Shown here piece after piece: positions 18,145 to 25,814 of a stretch of DNA of 64,000 nt; within the stretch, counting starts at the first letter, position 1, and the number at the start of each line of letters is the position of its first letter. Origin of the DNA: Alistipes sp. Its GTDB lineage: Bacteria > Bacteroidota > Bacteroidia > Bacteroidales > Rikenellaceae. The DNA lies in contig JAFTOU010000027.1 of NCBI GenBank assembly GCA_017463615.1, forward strand, positions 1 through 64,000. Direction: 5' to 3'. The notes under the pieces are model-generated. The model searched no databases and was not told the origin of the DNA. It saw only the letters and a program-made list of their open reading frames with translations. The position numbers and the translations under genes were made by a program.

Positions 18145-18235
18145 GGCTGTTAGCCGTTAGCCGTTAGCTTTTCAGAGGTGTCGCTAAAGCGACAGTGTTT
18201 AGGGGTGCATAAACCGTTGCTCATTCCGTGCACCC
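18143..18235. repeat. Repeat B, left half with heptamers
   Basis: Four heptamers (TTGGCTG, TTAGCCG twice, TTAGCTT) run from 18143 and overlap the T-tract of the terminator. They lead to a small hairpin GTCGC-taaa-GCGAC, then AGTGTTTAGGGGTGCA and a closing TGCACCC. The nested palindrome A follows with no gap. Only the left arm of B is complete. Confidence 0.7.
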
Positions 18236-18363
18236 AATTTGTCGTCAAAATGCGGTAGTAGGCGTACATCGTGCAAAAAAGTAGCATCGGATAGTACTAA
18301 AGCGTACAGCCGATGCTACTTTTTAAGGGATGTGCGGCTAATGCCGTATTTTCACGGCAAATT
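18236..18363. repeat. Nested palindrome A, copy 2
   Basis: The outer arms AATTTGTCGTCAAAATGCGG and its near complement ending CGGCAAATT enclose an inner stem AAAAAGTAGCATCGG/CCGATGCTACTTTTT. The tip is GTAC-TAAAGC-GTAC. The element overlaps two bases of the tlpA stop codon triplet. The inner stem differs completely from copies 1 and 5 but is still perfectly paired. Confidence 0.85.
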
Positions 18364-19426
18364 ACAACAAAGTTGATAGCTTCTCAAGAACAGCCTCGCC
18401 ACGGAGGTTTTTGGCAACAATCTCTCCTGTCGCGCAGTCAATGAGGAAGTTGGTTGGAATGCTCTCAACGACATACTCCTCGGCTGCTGGGTTGTTGAAG
18501 CTCTGGAGGATGCTAACATTTACCCACTTCATATTCTGCTTCTTGATTGCACCCTTCCAAGCGTCAGCGCTACGGTCAAAAGAGACACCATAAATCTCAA
18601 AGCCCTTGCTATGGTACTTTGCGTAAGCCTCCTTGAGGTGTGGCATCTCGCCCATGCAAGGGCCGCACCATGATGCCCAGAAGTCCAGAAGGACATACTT
18701 ATTGCCAGCCTTCTCTACAACGCTCTTGAGAGATACCATCTCGCCCTCTGGGTTTGGCTGCTCTATATTTATATAGGTAGGCACGAAGTCGCTACCCTCA
18801 GCGCGAGGCTCGGTGCGCATCTTGCGAGCGGCCTTATCCAGCGCCTTAGTAACTACTGGCAGCGCCTTCATAGGCTCAGAGAGTGCGTTAAGCTTCTCGG
18901 TCATCTGAGCTGCAGAGAGCTCGTAGCCCTTCTGCTCAATAAAGAGGATAACACCGAAGATATTATCCATATTGTCCTCAATAGCCTTGTCAATAAATGC
19001 GTAGTACTCCTCTACCATAGTCTCGCGCTCCTCATCGCTCGCAGCCATAGCATAGCGCTGGTTGAAGGCGGTCATATCGGCATTGTACTGGTTGAAAGCC
19101 TCGTTTGCAGGGGTACCTGTAGCAAGTACAGAGCTATCTGCAACATTTCCAGATACGGTAATAGTACCATCCTCGGTAAATACGGCTGTCAGTACCTCGT
19201 CTGCTGTGCGCAGAGCGTAGTAACCAGCCGTTGGGGTGTCAATGTTGAATACGAACTTACCGCTCTTAATCTCGGTGCTGTCTACCAATGCGCCATTGCG
19301 ACCAGGCTCGGCAAGGTAGATAGTTCCATCCTCAACGCCAAGAACATCACCACTGATAACTGCTCGGTGGTTGTTGCAGCTTACAGCCACGGCTGCAACT
19401 GCCAAAATTGCAAAAATCTTTCTCAT
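18362..19426 (-). CDS. TlpA-family thiol:disulfide oxidoreductase with DUF4369
   Basis: This 354-residue protein begins with a lipoprotein-type signal (AVSC, Cys 17). An N-terminal DUF4369 beta domain (about 22-130) and a helical linker follow. A C-terminal AhpC/TSA-thioredoxin domain carries DFWASWCGPCMGEMPHL, with the redox pair WCGPC. It is likely a periplasmic, membrane-anchored reductase. It is the last gene of coaD-lpxD-DUF4369-tlpA, 5 nt after its DUF4369-only neighbour. The stop codon merges with a nested palindrome A copy. The convergent Omp28-like CxxC protein next door may share its redox pathway. Confidence 0.92.
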   Translation of the reverse strand: MRKIFAILAVAAVAVSCNNHRAVISGDVLGVEDGTIYLAEPGRNGALVDSTEIKSGKFVFNIDTPTAGYYALRTADEVLTAVFTEDGTITVSGNVADSSVLATGTPANEAFNQYNADMTAFNQRYAMAASDEERETMVEEYYAFIDKAIEDNMDNIFGVILFIEQKGYELSAAQMTEKLNALSEPMKALPVVTKALDKAARKMRTEPRAEGSDFVPTYINIEQPNPEGEMVSLKSVVEKAGNKYVLLDFWASWCGPCMGEMPHLKEAYAKYHSKGFEIYGVSFDRSADAWKGAIKKQNMKWVNVSILQSFNNPAAEEYVVESIPTNFLIDCATGEIVAKNLRGEAVLEKLSTLL

Positions 19427-19431
19427 TGTTC

Positions 19432-20055
19432 CTAATTATTTGTTTGTAACTCGTTCTTAATACTCTGCCCCGCCTCGGTCTGCTGTATATGCTTAGGCAT
19501 ACGGTTGAAGTAGGCAGCCTTCTGCTCTGCAGTGAAGCGGTCTTCGCTGATAATCAACATATAGAGGCTTGCAAAGTTGTTCAGGTTGCGCTCTATAGTA
19601 TTTACAACCAGCTTATTATAACGCTCCATAAGCTGCTCGCGCTCCTCGCGTGAGAAGACAAAATCGCTCGCCTGCTGAATCTCCATACCCTTGATGGCGA
19701 AGTTGTGTATTGCCTTATTTGCCCGCGTACCACCGACCGTAAGACCACCCGTAGGGCTATTGTCGTCCTCGGCGACGGTGATAGTTCCCGCCTCAAGAAT
19801 CAGCGGAGCAAAGCGAGCTGTACCCTCCATCTTGCGGATATTGCCGCTGCTGATATTTCGCACGGGAACAAGCGAGTCCACCTCGCCCTCAAAGCGGTAG
19901 TGGCCGTTCACAACCTCTGCCGAGTCCACAATCTCGTACCCACGATAGAGGTAGTAGGGTCCACTCTGAGCGGTTGTGCCCTCAATAACATATCTGTTGC
20001 CATTGCTGCTACAGCTACAGAGCAGCAGGGCAAGTGCCATGACCAATGCTCTCAT
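19432..20055 (-). CDS. DUF4369-only lipoprotein
   Basis: The 207-residue product has a short lipoprotein signal (lipobox LLCSC) and a DUF4369-like beta domain (GPYYLYRGYEIVDSAEV, NGHYRFEGEVDS). A helical tail resembles the linker of its tlpA neighbour, but the thioredoxin domain is absent. It looks like a shortened paralogue of the adjacent TlpA protein. Its ATG overlaps the lpxD stop by one base (TAATG) and its stop is 5 nt before tlpA, so the two are surely co-expressed. It may act as a partner or substrate-binding half of the TlpA protein, which is inference. Confidence 0.85.
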   Translation of the reverse strand: MRALVMALALLLCSCSSNGNRYVIEGTTAQSGPYYLYRGYEIVDSAEVVNGHYRFEGEVDSLVPVRNISSGNIRKMEGTARFAPLILEAGTITVAEDDNSPTGGLTVGGTRANKAIHNFAIKGMEIQQASDFVFSREEREQLMERYNKLVVNTIERNLNNFASLYMLIISEDRFTAEQKAAYFNRMPKHIQQTEAGQSIKNELQTNN

Positions 20056-21092
20056 TACTCCTCTGCTGTCAGTTCCTCAACCTTACGCTCCAGAGCCTTG
20101 AGCTTGCGAGCCATATCTGGCAGCTCCTTGAATACGGCGAAGCTGCGGTAGTAGCCCATACCCTTGAGTGCTGGTGAGCCGAAGCGCACCTCCCCATCTG
20201 GCACATCGCGGTCAATACCACTCTGCGAGCCAATCTTCACGCGGTCGCCAATAGTGATATGGTCGGCAATGCCCACCTGACCCGCGAGGAAGCAGTTTTT
20301 ACCCACCTTAGAGGTACCCGCGATACCCATCTGAGCCGAGGAGACGGTGTTCTCGCCAATCTGGACATTGTGTCCCACCTGGATAAGGTTGTCCAACTTC
20401 ACACCGCGACGGATGATGGTTGAGTCGGTCTTTGCGCGGTCAATACATGTATTTGCGCCAATCTCTACATCATCCTCAATGATAACATTTCCCAGCTGCG
20501 GAATCTTGTCAAAGCCACCCGCTGCATTTGGAGCAAAGCCGAAACCGTCAGCACCAATAACTGCGCCAGCGTGGATAATACAACGGCTACCAATAACGCA
20601 ACCCTCGTAGATAGATACGCGAGGATAGAGCGTCGTTGCAGCGCCCACCTTCACATTGTCGCCCACATAGCAGTGAGGGTAGATTTTCGCGCCGTCACCA
20701 ATTACAGCACCCGCCTCAATTACGGCAAAGTCGCCAATGTAACAACCCTCGCCAATGGTCGCCTTCTCGGATATTGAGGCGCGAGGCGAAACACCACTCT
20801 TCTGCGGCTTCATAGCCTGATACATCTGCAGCAGCTGGAGCACGCAAGCACCCACATTCTCAACCTTGATAAGGGTTGCAGCTACTGGCTGCGATGGCTC
20901 AAAGTTCTTGTCTACCAACACGATAGAACACTTGGTGGTGTAGAGATACTGCTCATATTTCGGATTTGAGAGATAGGCAAGACCGCCAGCCTTACCATCC
21001 TCAATAGAAGATACTGTGTGTACGGCGGCGTTCTTGTCGCCCACAACCTCGCCGGATATCAACCCGGCAATCATTTCTGCTGTAAACTGCAT
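20055..21092 (-). CDS. lpxD: UDP-3-O-acylglucosamine N-acyltransferase
   Basis: LpxD adds the second, N-linked hydroxyacyl chain to UDP-acylglucosamine in lipid A synthesis, at the cytoplasmic face of the inner membrane. The 345-residue product has an N-terminal uridine-binding domain (1-95). A left-handed beta-helix of hexapeptide repeats covers about 105-310, with [10 protein letters not shown] and the catalytic histidine H241 in [13 protein letters not shown]-terminal helix follows. Length is normal. It starts 35 nt after coaD and overlaps the DUF4369 gene by one base. Confidence 0.96.
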   Translation of the reverse strand: MQFTAEMIAGLISGEVVGDKNAAVHTVSSIEDGKAGGLAYLSNPKYEQYLYTTKCSIVLVDKNFEPSQPVAATLIKVENVGACVLQLLQMYQAMKPQKSGVSPRASISEKATIGEGCYIGDFAVIEAGAVIGDGAKIYPHCYVGDNVKVGAATTLYPRVSIYEGCVIGSRCIIHAGAVIGADGFGFAPNAAGGFDKIPQLGNVIIEDDVEIGANTCIDRAKTDSTIIRRGVKLDNLIQVGHNVQIGENTVSSAQMGIAGTSKVGKNCFLAGQVGIADHITIGDRVKIGSQSGIDRDVPDGEVRFGSPALKGMGYYRSFAVFKELPDMARKLKALERKVEELTAEE

Positions 21093-21127
21093 AATTTTAT
21101 ACCTTTATGTCTTTATTCCTATTTTTT

Positions 21128-21604
21128 CTATTTGTTAATGTAGTTGTCTATATCTATACCCTCAGGCATAAACTCCGACACATCGTGGTTGAAGCTCATC
21201 AGCTCCCTGACGATGCTGGAGGAGATATGGGCATACTCGTCTGGTGTTACGAGCATTACGGTTGTAATCTCGGGGAATAGACGACGGTTTGTAGCCTCTA
21301 TGGAGCGCTCAAAGTTGAAGTCCGTGGTGTTTCGTATGCCACGAATCATCGCCACCGCGCCACACTGACGGGCAAAGTCGCCCGTAAGACAGCTGTAGGA
21401 GCGCACCTCTATGCGACTATCATCCTTGTATCGGTCGCGTATCAGGCGGATGCGCTGCTCGGTGGAGAGCAACCCGCGCTTTGAGATATTCTCGCCCACA
21501 GCAATAACCACCTTGTCAAAGAGCCTCAACGCCCCCTCAACAAGCGACTCGTGCCCCCTGGTAAAGGGGTCAAACGAACCCGGAAAAAGTGCAATTCTAT
21601 CCAT
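21128..21604 (-). CDS. coaD: Phosphopantetheine adenylyltransferase
   Basis: CoaD transfers AMP from ATP to 4'-phosphopantetheine in coenzyme A synthesis. The 158-residue length is typical. The nucleotidyltransferase motif GSFDPFTRGH (9-18, H18) and the C-terminal SSSIVREL motif are present. It is the first gene of coaD-lpxD-DUF4369-tlpA. The promoter -7 box lies only 9 nt upstream of the ATG, so the mRNA probably has almost no leader. Confidence 0.96.
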   Translation of the reverse strand: MDRIALFPGSFDPFTRGHESLVEGALRLFDKVVIAVGENISKRGLLSTEQRIRLIRDRYKDDSRIEVRSYSCLTGDFARQCGAVAMIRGIRNTTDFNFERSIEATNRRLFPEITTVMLVTPDEYAHISSSIVRELMSFNHDVSEFMPEGIDIDNYINK

Positions 21605-21612
21605 AATAGATA

Positions 21613-21643
21613 CAAAGGTAGTAATAATTTGCAGAATCGCAAA
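21613..21643 (-). promoter_or_regulatory. Promoter of the coaD-lpxD operon
   Basis: Read leftward, -33 TTTG (21640-21643) and -7 TACCTTTG (21613-21620) are 19 nt apart. Start of transcription would fall at about 21606-21608, within a few bases of the coaD ATG. The TTRGCYR heptamer array begins directly upstream at 21644. Confidence 0.8.
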
Positions 21644-21758
21644 TTAGCTGTTGGCTATTAGCCATTGGCTATTGGCTTTTTTAGAAGATTTTTTTATTAA
21701 AGGTCATTACAGAGTATTAAGGGTTACTAATGGTCGCGTTCCGCGACGCTACGCAGTA
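21644..21758. repeat. Heptamer array plus dispersed repeat D, copy 1
   Basis: Five TTRGCYR heptamers (21644-21678) are followed by about 78 nt (21681-21758) that recur at 26577-26653. The shared part includes TAGAAGATTTTTTTATTAA, ATTAAGGGTTACTAATGG and a hairpin GTCGCG-ttc-CGCGAC followed by GCTACGCAGTA. The hairpin occupies the place of the covarying hairpin in repeat B. Confidence 0.65.
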
Positions 21759-21793
21759 CAGTGGCTTACACCGTTACTACCCCCCTTGCACCA

Positions 21794-21866
21794 TTTTAGC
21801 GTCAGAACGCGGTCTCCATTTTTGTCGTCAAAATGCGGTCACCCTTTTAGCGTCAGAACGCGGTAG
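21794..21866. repeat. Three tandem left half-arms of palindrome A
   Basis: Left-arm sequences occur at 21794, 21819 and 21845, a period of about 25 bp. The first and third read TTTTAGCGTCAGAACGCGGT. The middle one is TTTTTGTCGTCAAAATGCGG, the arm type found in copies 2 and 4. Only the third has a matching right arm. Confidence 0.7.
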
Positions 21867-21971
21867 ATACAACGCTCGGCAAAAAAATCCGACGATGGAT
21901 AGTACTAAAAACGTACAGCCATTGTCGGATTTTTTGATAGCGGAAGTAGGTACCGCGTTATCACGCTAAAA
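21845..21971. repeat. Nested palindrome A, copy 3
   Basis: The outer arms TTTTAGCGTCAGAACGCGGTA and its near complement TACCGCGTTATCACGCTAAAA enclose an inner stem AAAAATCCGACGATGG/CCATTGTCGGATTTTT. The tip is GTAC-TAAAAAC-GTAC. It is the most divergent copy between the arms. It ends 2 nt before the nrdJ stop codon. Confidence 0.8.
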
Positions 21972-21973
21972 GA

Positions 21974-24511
21974 CTAACCGCATTTTGAATAACCACAGCT
22001 CATACAGGTCAAACAACCATTCTGGTATGCCATATTCTCCTGACCGCACTGAGGGCACTTGCCCTTTGAGCGGGTACCGTCCTCAATGAACTGCTTGAGG
22101 GCGCGCTTAACGCCGTTCTTCCAGGTGTTGATATTCTCGTCGTCAAGGTGCAGACCGTCAATGAGGGATACGACCTTATCAATAGGCATATTGTAGCGCA
22201 GAACACCCGAGATGAGCTTCGCGTAGTTCCAGAAGCTCTCGTTAAAGAGGCGGGAGATACCACCGATAGTGTTGGTATAGCCATATCGGTCGGTATACTG
22301 GAAGTCGTAGCGCTTAGTGCCATCCTCCTCGCGGACCTTGAGGATATTTCCCTTAGTAATCTTTGGCGGGATATACATAGCATCGTCCTCAATCTTACCG
22401 GTGAAGATCTCATAAGGGTGACCCTCGTGCAGACCGATAAATGCAATCCAATCCTCCTTGCCGTTCTTGAAGCGAACAACCTCTGCAGGCAGAGACTTAG
22501 GGCGGCGGTTGGTCTGTGTAGGGGTCTCGCACTTTGGAGCCTCCTTCTTAGACTTCTTATCCACGAGCACACCTGCGCGGCAACCGTCACGATATACGGT
22601 AATACCCTTACAGCCGCTCTCCCAAGCTGCGCGATATACATCGGCAACAAGCTCCTCAGAGACATTATTTGGAAGGTTTACGGTCACAGAGATAGAGTGG
22701 TCTACCCACTTCTGAATAGCACCCTGCATACGCACCTTTGCTACCCAGTCAATATCGTTGGCTGTTGCGCGGTGGTAAGGCGATGCAGCTACCCACTTAT
22801 CCAACTCCTCGTCAGAGATAGTCTGCAGGCGGGTGGTGTCGTAGCCATTGATGCGCAGCCAGTCAATAAACTTGTGGTGGTATACATTGTACTCCTCAAA
22901 TGCCTGACCCTGCTCGTCTACGAATGTAGCAACGACATTCTTGTCCGATGGGTTAATCTTACGACGGCGCTTGTATACTGGGCGGAACACTGGCTCAATA
23001 CCAGATGTTGTCTGCGACATGAGCGATGTAGTACCCGTAGGGGCGATGGTAAGCATAGCGATATTACGACGGCCATACTTGAGCATATCCTCGTACAGGC
23101 TCTTATCAGCCTCGCGCAGGCGAGCAATCATAGGGTTGTTGCGCTCCTTCTCAGCATCAAAGACACCGAATGCGCCACGATCGCGAGCCATCATCACAGA
23201 TGCGCGGTAAGCCTCCACAGCCAGAGTCTTATGTACCTCTACGGCGAACTTGAGAGCCTTATCTGAGCCATAGCGCAGACCGAGTGCTGCAAGCATATCG
23301 CCCTCAGCGGTGATACCCAGGCCTGTACGACGACCCTTCAGAGCCATATCCTTAATCTTCTTCCAGAGGTTAATCTCCACCTGACGGACATCCAAATCCT
23401 CTGGGTCAGACTCAATCTTGTTGATGATAAGCTCTACCTTCTCAAGCTCAAGGTCAATGATATCATCCATCAGGTGCATAGCCTTGTGGATATGCTCCTT
23501 GAAGAGGTCAAAGTTGAATGTAGCCTCTGGGGTAAATGGATTCTCCACATAGCTGAAGAGGTTGATTGCCAGCAGACGGCAGCTGTCGTAAGGACAGAGC
23601 GGAATCTCGCCACAAGGGTTTGTAGATACAGTTGTAAAGCCCTGGTCGGCGTAGCAGTCAGGCACAGACTCGCGAATGATGGTATCCCAGAACAGAACAC
23701 CTGGCTCGGCAGACTTCCACGCGTTGTGGATAATCTTAGACCAGAGCTGGCGAGCGTCAATATGCTGTACATACTTAGGCTCTGCAGCACCGATAGGGAA
23801 CTGCTGAGTGTAGCTGCGACCGTCAATTACGGCACGCATAAACTCGTCGTCAATCTTGATAGATACATTTGCGCCGGTAACCTTGTTGGTATCGAGCTTA
23901 GCATCAATAAAGCGCTCTGCATCTGGGTGCTTGATAGAGAGCGAGAGCATCAGCGCACCACGACGACCATCCTGAGCAACCTCGCGAGTAGAGTTTGAGT
24001 AGCGCTCCATAAATGGAACGATACCTGTAGAGGTGAGTGCCGAGTTGAGCACTGGGCTACCTGTAGGACGGATGTGCGACAGGTCGTGACCCACACCACC
24101 ACGACGCTTCATCAGCTGCACCTGTTCCTCGTCCATACGGAAGATACCGCCGTAAGAGTCGGCAGGGTTCTTGTGGCCGATAACGAAGCAGTTTGACAGA
24201 GAGGCTACCTGGAAGTTGTTTCCAATACCGGTCATCGGACCACCCTGCGGAATAACATAGCGGAAGTGGTCAAGCAGCTCAAAAATCTGAGCCTTGGTGA
24301 GCGGATTTGGATAGTTGTTCTCAATACGCTCCAACTCCGCAGCGATACGCTCGTGCATCTGCACCGGCGAAGACTCGTAGATATTGCCGTATGAGTCCTT
24401 GAGCGCATACTTGCTCACCCATACTGTTGCAGCAAGCTCGTCACCACCAAAATACTCCTTGGAAGCGGCTACCGCAGCGGCATAATCTACCTTTTTAGGT
24501 GTTTTATTCAT
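21974..24511 (-). CDS. nrdJ: Vitamin B12-dependent ribonucleotide reductase (class II)
   Basis: This 845-residue enzyme reduces ribonucleotides to deoxyribonucleotides using adenosylcobalamin, so it needs no oxygen or tyrosyl radical. Family marks include SLSNCFVIG (active-site cysteine), the NPCGEI loop with the catalytic radical cysteine, and PTGTTSLMSQTTSGIEP in the barrel. The C-terminal zinc/redox tail is CPQCG and CMSCG. Length fits the NrdJ type with a C-terminal zinc ribbon. No cobalamin riboswitch was recognised upstream, only a conventional promoter. The gene ends against a nested palindrome A copy. Confidence 0.95.
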   Translation of the reverse strand: MNKTPKKVDYAAAVAASKEYFGGDELAATVWVSKYALKDSYGNIYESSPVQMHERIAAELERIENNYPNPLTKAQIFELLDHFRYVIPQGGPMTGIGNNFQVASLSNCFVIGHKNPADSYGGIFRMDEEQVQLMKRRGGVGHDLSHIRPTGSPVLNSALTSTGIVPFMERYSNSTREVAQDGRRGALMLSLSIKHPDAERFIDAKLDTNKVTGANVSIKIDDEFMRAVIDGRSYTQQFPIGAAEPKYVQHIDARQLWSKIIHNAWKSAEPGVLFWDTIIRESVPDCYADQGFTTVSTNPCGEIPLCPYDSCRLLAINLFSYVENPFTPEATFNFDLFKEHIHKAMHLMDDIIDLELEKVELIINKIESDPEDLDVRQVEINLWKKIKDMALKGRRTGLGITAEGDMLAALGLRYGSDKALKFAVEVHKTLAVEAYRASVMMARDRGAFGVFDAEKERNNPMIARLREADKSLYEDMLKYGRRNIAMLTIAPTGTTSLMSQTTSGIEPVFRPVYKRRRKINPSDKNVVATFVDEQGQAFEEYNVYHHKFIDWLRINGYDTTRLQTISDEELDKWVAASPYHRATANDIDWVAKVRMQGAIQKWVDHSISVTVNLPNNVSEELVADVYRAAWESGCKGITVYRDGCRAGVLVDKKSKKEAPKCETPTQTNRRPKSLPAEVVRFKNGKEDWIAFIGLHEGHPYEIFTGKIEDDAMYIPPKITKGNILKVREEDGTKRYDFQYTDRYGYTNTIGGISRLFNESFWNYAKLISGVLRYNMPIDKVVSLIDGLHLDDENINTWKNGVKRALKQFIEDGTRSKGKCPQCGQENMAYQNGCLTCMSCGYSKCG

Positions 24512-24597
24512 AATATATCAGTTTTATTTAATTGTTTTTGTATTTAGGCGAAAATAGTCTCCCGAGAGAGACTACTTAATTCTGATATTTCGTTGTA

Positions 24598-24630
24598 CAA
24601 ATTTAGGGACAGAACAATCAATTCTCCAAA
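24598..24630 (-). promoter_or_regulatory. Promoter of nrdJ
   Basis: Read leftward, -33 TTTG (24627-24630) and -7 TAAATTTG (24598-24605) are 21 nt apart. The leader of about 80 nt contains a short hairpin, AGTCTC/GAGACT, at about 24556-24573. I found no B12-box or clear NrdR box. Confidence 0.6.
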
Positions 24631-24700
24631 TTTTTTTGGGGATAATTTTTGACAAGTTATTAACAAAAACCTAAAAGCCCCGCCCCAGCTATCTGCAACG

Positions 24701-25717
24701 CTATTTCTGCTGAGAAAGATTTTTTGGAGTGCGGAGAGTAAGCTCCACAACGCGACGAACAATAGCAGCTCGCTGGGCGTCGTTCACCTCGTAGTACTGA
24801 CGGTTTGAGGCCTTGTCCACCGTAAAATCTGTAATAGACTTCTGGTCCACCGTCACATAGCCGCGCTTGGAGAGCGAGGCGTAGCCCTTATGACCCTCGG
24901 CAGCAAAGAGAACAGCCGTTGGGTCCCACAGCGGACGGTTGTACGGCATCTGGGCATAGTACTCAAAAGAGACTACAAGCGGATGATTTTCTGCATACTT
25001 AAAGCCCTGATATACAGTCTGATATGGGTAGAGAGTACTCTTTCCGAGGGCGTAGTCGCTAAAGTACATAGGCACTGGGCACTCGGCATAGAAGCGGACA
25101 GCGGCGAAGTGGTCCTTATAGACATTATACTCCTTCTTCTTCTCGTGGAAGTTACCCGCCATAATAACCACCTTCTCCACCTTCTGCGCCAAAAGAGCCT
25201 TGCCATCTAATGGCGAATAGTCGTCGGCAGCGGAGGTAAGCATTCTATCCAAATTTGTTGAGAAGCCGACCATCACAAGCACAACGCTCTTATCCGGCTG
25301 CTTACTGAGCAGACGACGCAGTAGCTTGTAACCATCCTCAACACTATCCCAGTCCGTAATGGTGTGCTTATAATTATAGGTATCCACCGTATAGTCGGCA
25401 TAGTTGAGTCGCTTGTCCTCGCAGAGATAACTCTCCTCGGGATATGTCTTCACAATACCAATCGGGATATTCGGATAGCCATAGAGGGTATTCATCGCAT
25501 CAATAAATTTGATACTTCCCACCTCGCGCTTGCTTGAGAGTATGCCCAGCAGGTCAATCGTACCCTCATCCATATATTTATATAGCATATCCAGCGCAAC
25601 GACATCATCCACATCGTTACCCATATCGGTGTCAAAGATAATCTTCACAGGCTCAGCCGCCACAGCAACAAATGCGGCCGCAATCACCGCCAGAATGGTT
25701 GTATATACTCTTTTCAT
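24701..25717 (-). CDS. Secreted nucleoside hydrolase
   Basis: The 338-residue product carries a signal peptide (ends VAVAAEP) and the calcium-binding N-terminal motif of inosine-uridine nucleoside hydrolases, DTDMGNDVDDVVAL (29-42). The enzyme splits the N-glycosidic bond of nucleosides to ribose and free base, here probably in the periplasm for salvage. Many Bacteroidota paralogues act on unusual nucleosides, so the exact substrate is open. It stands alone between nrdJ and the divergent radical SAM gene. Confidence 0.9.
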   Translation of the reverse strand: MKRVYTTILAVIAAAFVAVAAEPVKIIFDTDMGNDVDDVVALDMLYKYMDEGTIDLLGILSSKREVGSIKFIDAMNTLYGYPNIPIGIVKTYPEESYLCEDKRLNYADYTVDTYNYKHTITDWDSVEDGYKLLRRLLSKQPDKSVVLVMVGFSTNLDRMLTSAADDYSPLDGKALLAQKVEKVVIMAGNFHEKKKEYNVYKDHFAAVRFYAECPVPMYFSDYALGKSTLYPYQTVYQGFKYAENHPLVVSFEYYAQMPYNRPLWDPTAVLFAAEGHKGYASLSKRGYVTVDQKSITDFTVDKASNRQYYEVNDAQRAAIVRRVVELTLRTPKNLSQQK

Positions 25718-25741
25718 GGTTTTATTTGGTTAGTTCGTCTA

Positions 25742-25778
25742 CAAAGGTAATCAATTCTCCAAAAAATTACTACTTTTG
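25742..25778. promoter_or_regulatory. Divergent -7 boxes
   Basis: A leftward TACCTTTG (25742-25749) serves the nucleoside hydrolase and a rightward TACTTTTG (25771-25778) serves the radical SAM gene. Neither has a clean TTTG at -33. The rightward box overlaps the upstream ATG at 25776, which argues for the radical SAM start at 25815. Confidence 0.5.
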
Positions 25779-25814
25779 TGGGGAAATAATTACACTAAAA
25801 TCGTAACTCTCTAT

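Noticed and set aside
18236..18363. Integron attC sites
   Set aside because: The palindromes lack the paired GTTRRRY/RYYYAAC ends, are not separated by cassettes in one direction, and no integrase is present.
18236..18363. Simple Rho-independent terminators
   Set aside because: They could end transcription, but the nested 125-nt structure, conserved loop and side blocks go well beyond a terminator, and some intergenic regions already have one (18113, 51442).
22148..23266. A 372-codon frame opposite nrdJ
   Set aside because: nrdJ motifs are unambiguous on the other strand. The opposite frame shows no family pattern.
24512..24700. Cobalamin riboswitch ahead of the B12-dependent reductase
   Set aside because: The region is too short and AT-rich, lacks a B12-box-like motif, and a normal promoter sits close to the gene.
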